Positions 16,830 to 21,644 of a DNA stretch of 21,644 nt are shown in pieces (position 1 is the stretch's first letter; the number at the start of each line of letters is the position of its first letter). Both the position numbers and the translations under genes were made by a program. The DNA lies in the NCBI GenBank assembly GCA_002372735.1, contig DFIE01000074.1, forward strand, positions 1-21,644, written 5' to 3'. The DNA is from Clostridiales bacterium UBA3705. GTDB lineage: Bacteria > Bacillota_A > Clostridia > Oscillospirales > Oscillospiraceae. The notes under the pieces were generated by a model that was not told the DNA's origin, searched no databases, and worked only from the letters and a program-made list of their open reading frames with translations.

Positions 16830-18353
16830 ATGAAGGGCTTTTTCAAGCTGTTATTTCAACGGGTGGGCCTGGTGGCAGTGGGCATTCTGCTGCAGCTGGC
16901 GGCGCTGCTGGCCATGCTGCTGTGGTTCCGGGATCTGGAGCCGGTGCTCACCGCGGCAATGACGGCCCTGTCCTGGCTGCTGGTGCTGTACGTGCTGGCC
17001 GACCGGTGCAACCCGGCCTATAAAATGGCCTGGATCATCCTGATCCTGGGCCTGCCGGTGCTGGGAATGTTTCTGTACGTCATCTTCGGCGGCAACCGGC
17101 TGTCCAAGCGGCTGAAGCGGAAGATGTCCAGCATGGACCAGACCATCCGCCGGGAGCTGACCCAGGACGAGACCGTCATGGACGCCCTGGAGTGGCACGA
17201 CCCCGGCGCTGCGGTCCAGGCCAGGTATCTCAGCAACACGGTCCACTGCCCCGTCTACCAAAACACCGAAACCGAATACTTCTCCTCCGGCGAGCAGACC
17301 ATTTCCCGGATGCGGCAGGAGCTGGAAAAGGCGGAGCACTCCATCTATCTGGAGTATTTCATCATCGCCGAGGGCGAGGTCTGGCAGAGCATCCTGGATA
17401 TCCTGCTGGACAAGGCCGCCCAGGGGGTGGACGTGCGGCTGATCTACGACGACTTTGGCTGCATCCGCCGGGTGGGCACCCACTATGACCGGGAGCTCAC
17501 CGCCCTGGGCATCCGCGCCGTGGCCTTCAACCGCTTTGTGCCCATGCTGAACTCCCGGCTGAACAACCGGGACCACCGCAAGTTTATGATCATTGACGGC
17601 AAAACCGCCTTTACCGGCGGGGTCAACCTGGCCGACGAGTATGCCAACCGGGGGGAGCGCCCCTTCGGCCACTGGAAGGACTGCTCCATCCTCCTGCGGG
17701 GGGACGCGGTGCGGTCTATGACGGTGATGTTTTTGTCCATGTGGAACAATCTCACCGAGGAGCGGCGGGTGGACCCCCCGGTGGAGCAGCCCTATCTGCC
17801 CCAGGCCGCGGGCTACGTCCAGCCCTATGTGGACACCCCCCTGGACTATGAGGCCGTGGGCCGCACGGTGTTCTCCAACATGATCACCCGGGCCCACCGC
17901 CGGGTCTGGATCATGACCCCCTACCTGGTCATTGACGAGGGCATGGCCGAAACCCTGACCAACGCCGCCAAGGCCGGCATCGACGTGCGGATCATCACCC
18001 CCGGCATCCCGGATAAGGCCTACGTCTACGAGATGACCCGGGCCAACTACCCCGCCCTGCTCCGGGGCAAGGTGCGGATCTTTGAGTACACCCCCGGCTT
18101 TGTCCACTCCAAGCTCTTCCTGGCCGACGACGCGGTGGCCTCGGTGGGCACGGTGAACCTGGATTTCCGCAGCCTGTACCTCCACTTTGAGGACGGGGTC
18201 TGGCTGTACCGGGCCGGCTGCCTGGAGCAGATCCGGGCGGATTTTGAACAGACCTTCCCCGCCTGCCGGGAGATCACCCCGGCCGACTGCCGGGTCAGCC
18301 TGCCCCGCCGCTTCTACCGGGCGGTGCTCCGGCTGCTGAGCCCCCTGATGTAA
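16830..18353 (+). CDS. cls: Cardiolipin synthase, phospholipase D type
   Basis: This 507-residue enzyme condenses two phosphatidylglycerols into cardiolipin and glycerol at the inner membrane. Two N-terminal membrane helices (about 10-30 and 38-58) and a third hydrophobic run (PLDNc-like, about 64-86) precede two PLD domains. Both HKD motifs are intact: His249-Lys251-Asp256 in HRKFMIID and His426-Lys428-Asp433 in HSKLFLAD. Length matches bacterial Cls. It follows rqcP by 31 nt, with GAGG upstream of the ATG, and 50 nt separate it from the next gene. Confidence 0.93.
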   Translation: MKGFFKLLFQRVGLVAVGILLQLAALLAMLLWFRDLEPVLTAAMTALSWLLVLYVLADRCNPAYKMAWIILILGLPVLGMFLYVIFGGNRLSKRLKRKMSSMDQTIRRELTQDETVMDALEWHDPGAAVQARYLSNTVHCPVYQNTETEYFSSGEQTISRMRQELEKAEHSIYLEYFIIAEGEVWQSILDILLDKAAQGVDVRLIYDDFGCIRRVGTHYDRELTALGIRAVAFNRFVPMLNSRLNNRDHRKFMIIDGKTAFTGGVNLADEYANRGERPFGHWKDCSILLRGDAVRSMTVMFLSMWNNLTEERRVDPPVEQPYLPQAAGYVQPYVDTPLDYEAVGRTVFSNMITRAHRRVWIMTPYLVIDEGMAETLTNAAKAGIDVRIITPGIPDKAYVYEMTRANYPALLRGKVRIFEYTPGFVHSKLFLADDAVASVGTVNLDFRSLYLHFEDGVWLYRAGCLEQIRADFEQTFPACREITPADCRVSLPRRFYRAVLRLLSPLM

Positions 18354-18403
18354 GCTGCGCGCTGTCGTTTCACCCAACGTTTATCTGATAAGGAGGAACC
18401 CCC

Positions 18404-19480
18404 ATGAAGAAACTGCTCAAACGGATCTTCAAGCTGATCGCCCTGGTGCTGGTGCTGGTGTTGGTGGCGGTGGTGGGCCTGTTTGCCTACCTGACCGTCA
18501 CGGAATACCGCCCCGCCGACGTGGAGACCCTGGAGATCGACGCCCCCGAGGCCCCTGTGTTTGACAAAAACAGCTTTACCGTCCTGTCCCTGAACACCGG
18601 CTACTGCGCCCTGGATGCCTCCAGCGACTTTTTCATGGACGGCGGCACCGACGTGCGGCCGGACAGCGCAGACCAGATTCTCGCCAACCGGGAGGCCCTG
18701 GAAAAGCTGGTGCTCACCTCCGGGGCGGACTTCACCCTCCTGCAGGAGGTGGACTCCGGCTCTCACCGCAGCTACAACGTAGATGAAGTGGCCCTGTTCC
18801 GCCAGTCTCTGGGCCGGCCCTCGGCCTACGCCTTGAACTACAGCTGCGATTACGTGCCCTTCCCCTGGCCGCCCCTGGGCAAGGTCCACTCCGGCCTGCT
18901 CACGGTGAGCGACTACCGGGTGGATGAGGCCCAGCGGGTCAGCCTGCCCTGTCCCTTCTCCTGGCCGGTGTCCACCGCCAATCTCAAGCGGTGCCTGCTG
19001 GTCAGCCGGGTGCCCATTGATGGCACCGACAAGTCCCTGGTGCTGGTGAATCTCCACCTGGAGGCCTATGACGACGGCGAGGGCAAGATTGCCCAGACCA
19101 ACCAGCTGCTGGAGCTGCTGCGGCAGGAGTACGCCCAGGGCAACTATGTGGTGGCCGGCGGCGACTGGAACCAGATTTTCCCCGGCGGGCTGGAGGCCTA
19201 TCCCAACGAGCACCCGGAGCTGTGGACCCCCGGCCTGCTGCAAAACGAGGACCTGGACCCCGGCTGGGCCTATGCCTATGACCTGACCACCCCCACCTGC
19301 CGGCTGCTGAACCAGCCCTACGATCCCGCCGACACCGCCAACACCCAGTATTACGTCATTGACGGCTTTTTGGTCTCCCCCAATCTGCAGGTCATTGACG
19401 CCCACACCGTGGACGCCGGCTTTGCCAACACCGACCACAACCCGGTGCTGCTGACCCTCCGGCTGGGAGGAGCAGAATGA
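18404..19480 (+). CDS. Membrane-anchored endonuclease/exonuclease/phosphatase-family protein
   Basis: The 358-residue protein has a short basic N-terminus and one hydrophobic anchor (about residues 10-30), so the catalytic domain is probably outside the membrane. The EEP metal-dependent phosphodiesterase fold is shown by VLSLNTGY, LLQEVD (Glu115), VNLHLEA, GGDWNQ (Asp254, Asn256) and TDHNP (Asp344, His345). Substrates of this superfamily range from nucleic acids to phospholipids and inositol phosphates. Following cardiolipin synthase, a lipid or envelope substrate is plausible but is inference. A strong AAGGAGG precedes the ATG. The stop overlaps the next start by 4 bp (ATGA). Confidence 0.88.
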   Translation: MKKLLKRIFKLIALVLVLVLVAVVGLFAYLTVTEYRPADVETLEIDAPEAPVFDKNSFTVLSLNTGYCALDASSDFFMDGGTDVRPDSADQILANREALEKLVLTSGADFTLLQEVDSGSHRSYNVDEVALFRQSLGRPSAYALNYSCDYVPFPWPPLGKVHSGLLTVSDYRVDEAQRVSLPCPFSWPVSTANLKRCLLVSRVPIDGTDKSLVLVNLHLEAYDDGEGKIAQTNQLLELLRQEYAQGNYVVAGGDWNQIFPGGLEAYPNEHPELWTPGLLQNEDLDPGWAYAYDLTTPTCRLLNQPYDPADTANTQYYVIDGFLVSPNLQVIDAHTVDAGFANTDHNPVLLTLRLGGAE

Positions 19481-20259
19481 GGCGCCTGCTGCCGGTGCTG
19501 GCCCTGCTGGTGCTGCTGGCGGGCTGCGACCTGAAAAATCGGGAGAGCTCTGCGCATTTCATCCCCTCCGGGCCCCGGCCCACCCAGGCGGCGGAGACCC
19601 AGGCCACCCAGACGCCCGCCCCGCCCCAGGTGACCGCCCTGCCCAGCCAGGCGGGGGGCGCGGTGAAGACCGTGCTGGACCAATCCGGCACCTACGCCTA
19701 CGCAGACCAGACCCTGGCCTACCGGTACCGCCTGCCCTACATCGATCTGCCCGGGGCCTGGGCCATGGCCTGCAACCGGGAGATTGACGACCGGTTCCTC
19801 ACCCCGGCCCAGACTGCCCTGGCGGACATGGAGGCCTATCAGCCTGTGGACCTGCAGACCGTGGACTACACCGCGGACGTCCAGGGGCCCATCCTGACCC
19901 TGCGGCTGTACAGCCGCACCGCCGGGGGCGGCACCGCCAGCGCGGTGTACTCCGTCCTGCTGGCGGACGGCACCAAGGTGCCCGGGCAGACCTTCCTGGA
20001 CCAGGCGGGGCTGAGCCGGGAGGAGCTGACCCGCCGGGCCATGGCCGCGGCGGAGCAGTGGTATGCCGCCGCCTACGGCAGCATGGAGCAGCAGAGCCCT
20101 GTGAACTACCGGGACAACCTGGACCGCACCCTGGACCCCTCCGCCTTTACCGAGGAGCTGCCCATGTATCTCACCGAGGACGGCCGTCTCACGGTGATTG
20201 CCACGGTGTACGATCTCAGCGGCGCCCCCCGGGCGGTGGAGCTGGTGCTGGGCGAATAG
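19477..20259 (+). CDS. Lipoprotein, possibly DUF3298/RsiV-like
   Basis: The 260-residue protein begins with a lipoprotein signal: hydrophobic core to LLAGC, with Cys17 the lipidated residue. A Pro/Thr/Gln-rich linker (about 28-60) follows. The rest (from about 70) has a pattern reminiscent of the DUF4163/DUF3298 extracellular domain: YRYRLPYIDLPG, a following Asn-Arg-Glu-Ile, and YSVLLADGTKV. I am not certain of that family. The start overlaps the EEP gene by 4 bp, so the two are coupled and may act together at the cell surface. Confidence 0.85.
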   Translation: MRRLLPVLALLVLLAGCDLKNRESSAHFIPSGPRPTQAAETQATQTPAPPQVTALPSQAGGAVKTVLDQSGTYAYADQTLAYRYRLPYIDLPGAWAMACNREIDDRFLTPAQTALADMEAYQPVDLQTVDYTADVQGPILTLRLYSRTAGGGTASAVYSVLLADGTKVPGQTFLDQAGLSREELTRRAMAAAEQWYAAAYGSMEQQSPVNYRDNLDRTLDPSAFTEELPMYLTEDGRLTVIATVYDLSGAPRAVELVLGE

Positions 20260-20290
20260 CCCATGGGCCCGGAGCCGGTGTACAAACCCA

Positions 20291-20320
20291 TTGACAGCAT
20301 CCATGCATGTAGTGTATAAT
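20291..20320 (+). promoter_or_regulatory. Near-perfect promoter of the TIGR00300 gene
   Basis: TTGACA (20291-20296), an 18-bp spacer and TATAAT (20315-20320). The palindrome CCAATTGG (20321-20328) lies over the expected start site and may be an operator or chance. Confidence 0.9.
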
Positions 20321-20358
20321 CCAATTGGCAACAATTGCGCAACAGGAGGTTTTTTACC

Positions 20359-21456
20359 ATGAGCTTTGCCCTTCGTCCCTATCGGGCGCCTGACTTTGAT
20401 CAGCCCCAATTCCGCAATGCGCCGGACGCCAAATTCGTTGTGGTGGACCGGGATTTCTACGCCCCCGAGGGCTACCATGCCACCGCCATCTTCCCCGAAT
20501 ATTTTAAGGTCAACGGCCAGTGGCAGCTGGCCCCGGAAAGCCGTATGGACTGCGTCGCCGTGCTGGAGCCCGACGGCCACATCTCTGTGAAGGAATTCCG
20601 CAACCTGCACAAGGGCGATGCCATCTGCGTGGGCCGCACCGAGGACGGCTCCGAGGGCATTTACGTCCACATGACCGGCTTCCAGGATCCCAAAGAGGGC
20701 GGCGATGCCTTCGCCTTCCGCCAGGGCCGCAGCCGGGAAACCGCCTTCTCTGTGGATTACGACAATCTCTATGAGCTGCTCCGCCATGAAAAGGACCACG
20801 GCAACATCGTCTGGGTCATGGGCCCCGCCTTTGCCTTTGACGCCGACGCCAGAAGGGCCTTCGGCAACCTGATTGCCAACGGCTATTGCCACGCCCTGCT
20901 GGCCGGCAACGCCCTGGCCACCCACGACCTGGAGGGCGCCTACAAGAAAACCGCCCTGGGCCAGGACATCTACACCCAGCAGACCATGCACAACGGCCAC
21001 TACAACCACATTGACACCATCAACCGGGTCCGCTACTACGGCTCCATCCCCAAGTTTATTGAGGCCGAGGGCATCGACAACGGCATCATCTACAACTGCG
21101 TCAAGAAGAACGTCCCCATGGTGCTCTGCGGCTCCATCCGGGACGACGGCCCCCTGCCCGAGGTCTGGGGCGACGTCTACCAGGGCCAGAACGCCATGCG
21201 CGACTGCATCCGCAAGGCCACCACGGTGATCACCATGGCCACCACCCTCCACTCCATCGCCACCGGCAACATGACCCCCTCCTTCCGGGTCCTGCCCGAC
21301 GGCACCATCCGCGAGGTCTACTTCTACTGCGTGGACATCGCCGAGTTTGCGGTGAACAAGCTGGCCGACCGGGGCTCCCTGTCCGCCAAGGGCATCGTCA
21401 CCAACGCCCAGGACTTTATCGTCAACGTAGCCAAGGGCCTGGGGGTCTGGGACTGA
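20359..21456 (+). CDS. TIGR00300 family protein, LOR/SDH domain, ornithine-cyclodeaminase-like
   Basis: The 365-residue protein resembles the TIGR00300/LOR-SDH family, which includes the archaeal-type ornithine cyclodeaminase and the C-terminal part of cyanobacterial arginine-catabolic enzymes (AgrE/ArgZ). The N-terminal part (about 1-110) is the LOR/SDH region. The C-terminal part is a Rossmann-like domain with VMGPAFAFDADA, ALLAGNALATHDLEGA, INRVRYYGSIP and VLCGSIRDDGPLP. A role in ornithine or arginine breakdown to proline is therefore likely but not proven. The ATG at 20359 is set by AGGAGG 9 nt upstream; an in-frame start at 20335 would overlap that site. It is monocistronic, between a very strong promoter and a strong terminator, so it is probably highly expressed. 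Confidence 0.78.
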   Translation: MSFALRPYRAPDFDQPQFRNAPDAKFVVVDRDFYAPEGYHATAIFPEYFKVNGQWQLAPESRMDCVAVLEPDGHISVKEFRNLHKGDAICVGRTEDGSEGIYVHMTGFQDPKEGGDAFAFRQGRSRETAFSVDYDNLYELLRHEKDHGNIVWVMGPAFAFDADARRAFGNLIANGYCHALLAGNALATHDLEGAYKKTALGQDIYTQQTMHNGHYNHIDTINRVRYYGSIPKFIEAEGIDNGIIYNCVKKNVPMVLCGSIRDDGPLPEVWGDVYQGQNAMRDCIRKATTVITMATTLHSIATGNMTPSFRVLPDGTIREVYFYCVDIAEFAVNKLADRGSLSAKGIVTNAQDFIVNVAKGLGVWD

Positions 21457-21475
21457 GCTTTCCCACAAAAAAGAA

Positions 21476-21511
21476 CACGGTCCCGTCTCCGCGACGGGAC
21501 CGTGCTTTTTT
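21476..21511. terminator. Strong bidirectional intrinsic terminator
   Basis: CACGGTCCCGTC (21476-21487) and GACGGGACCGTG (21493-21504) form a perfect 12-bp stem with a 5-nt loop, followed by CTTTTTT. An A run before the stem gives a T tract for the opposite strand. Confidence 0.95.
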
Positions 21512-21551
21512 GCCTGGGGGGATGCTGCGATTCGGGAAAGCTTCGACCTAG

Positions 21552-21573
21552 GGGCGGATGCCCACATCCGCCC
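21552..21573. repeat. Palindromic dispersed repeat, copy 2
   Basis: The arms GGGCGGATG (21552-21560) and CATCCGCCC (21565-21573) are identical to those at 68-90 but have the loop CCCA. TAG precedes the left arm, as in the truncated copy at the right edge. Confidence 0.7.
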
Positions 21574-21581
21574 GGGGGGAG

Positions 21582-21621
21582 AATTGAAAATTGAGAATTG
21601 AAAATTGAAAATGGAGAATGG
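21582..21621. repeat. 7-bp tandem repeat AATTGAA/AATTGAG
   Basis: Five full units and a partial sixth: AATTGAA, AATTGAG, AATTGAA, AATTGAA, AATGGAG, AATGG. It is the same family as the array at the end of uvrA and sits between two copies of the GGGCGGATG element. Confidence 0.85.
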
Positions 21622-21630
21622 CGAGGCGTG

Positions 21631-21644
21631 CCGTAGGGGCGGAT
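21631..21644. repeat. Start of a third palindromic repeat copy, cut by the window
   Basis: CCGTAGGGGCGGAT at the right edge matches the left arm and flank of the palindromic element. The window ends before the loop and right arm. Confidence 0.5.

Overview
The window is a GC-rich, densely coding stretch of bacterial chromosome. The gene content and strong AGGAGG-type ribosome binding sites (elongasome genes, RqcP, a large U32 protein, an XRE regulator of clostridial type) point to a high-GC gut member of the Clostridia, probably Oscillospiraceae/Ruminococcaceae. This is inference from gene families and style; no rRNA or other phylogenetic marker is present. Fourteen protein genes are supported; no tRNA, rRNA, CRISPR array, prophage or transposase was seen.

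Layout. 1-220: palindromic and degenerate intergenic repeats. 221-2308 (-): U32 family protein of the RNA-hydroxylation/peptidase superfamily. 2309-2819: divergent intergenic region with a promoter on each strand and a cluster of DnaA-box-like 9-mers next to an AT-rich block. 2820-5813 (+): membrane protein with a kinase-fold domain whose catalytic HRD aspartate is Asn, followed by fibronectin-like extracellular repeats; it has its own promoter and terminator. 5973-9408 (+): mreC-mreD-mrdA(PBP2), the cell-elongation operon, again with its own promoter and terminator. 9582-11025 (+): an island of different base and codon use, made of four 23-bp AT-rich tandem repeats, a consensus promoter, a DUF4143/AAA_14 ATPase and a bidirectional terminator. 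11149-13252 (-): XRE regulator, YhcC-like radical SAM protein and TatD hydrolase, tightly packed or overlapping as one operon. 13253-13660: divergent control region. 13661-20259 (+): uvrA, rqcP, cardiolipin synthase, a membrane-anchored endonuclease/exonuclease/phosphatase-fold protein and a lipoprotein, probably co-transcribed at least in part. 20359-21456 (+): a monocistronic TIGR00300 (LOR/SDH, ornithine-cyclodeaminase-like) enzyme between a near-consensus promoter and a strong terminator. 21512-21644: dispersed repeats of the same kind as at the left edge.

The most striking non-coding object is the leader of the XRE-yhcC-tatD operon. A TTGACA-17-TATGAT promoter on the minus strand would start transcription at about 13470. 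The next ~180 nt form six perfect hairpins. They fall into two groups of three, each group enclosed by a closing helix (GAAC with GTTC, then GAATGC with GCATTC) with at most one unpaired base. The predicted RNA is therefore two consecutive four-way junctions, followed by a short linker with the regulator's start codon. I cannot assign it to a known RNA family. It is the best candidate here for an undescribed system.
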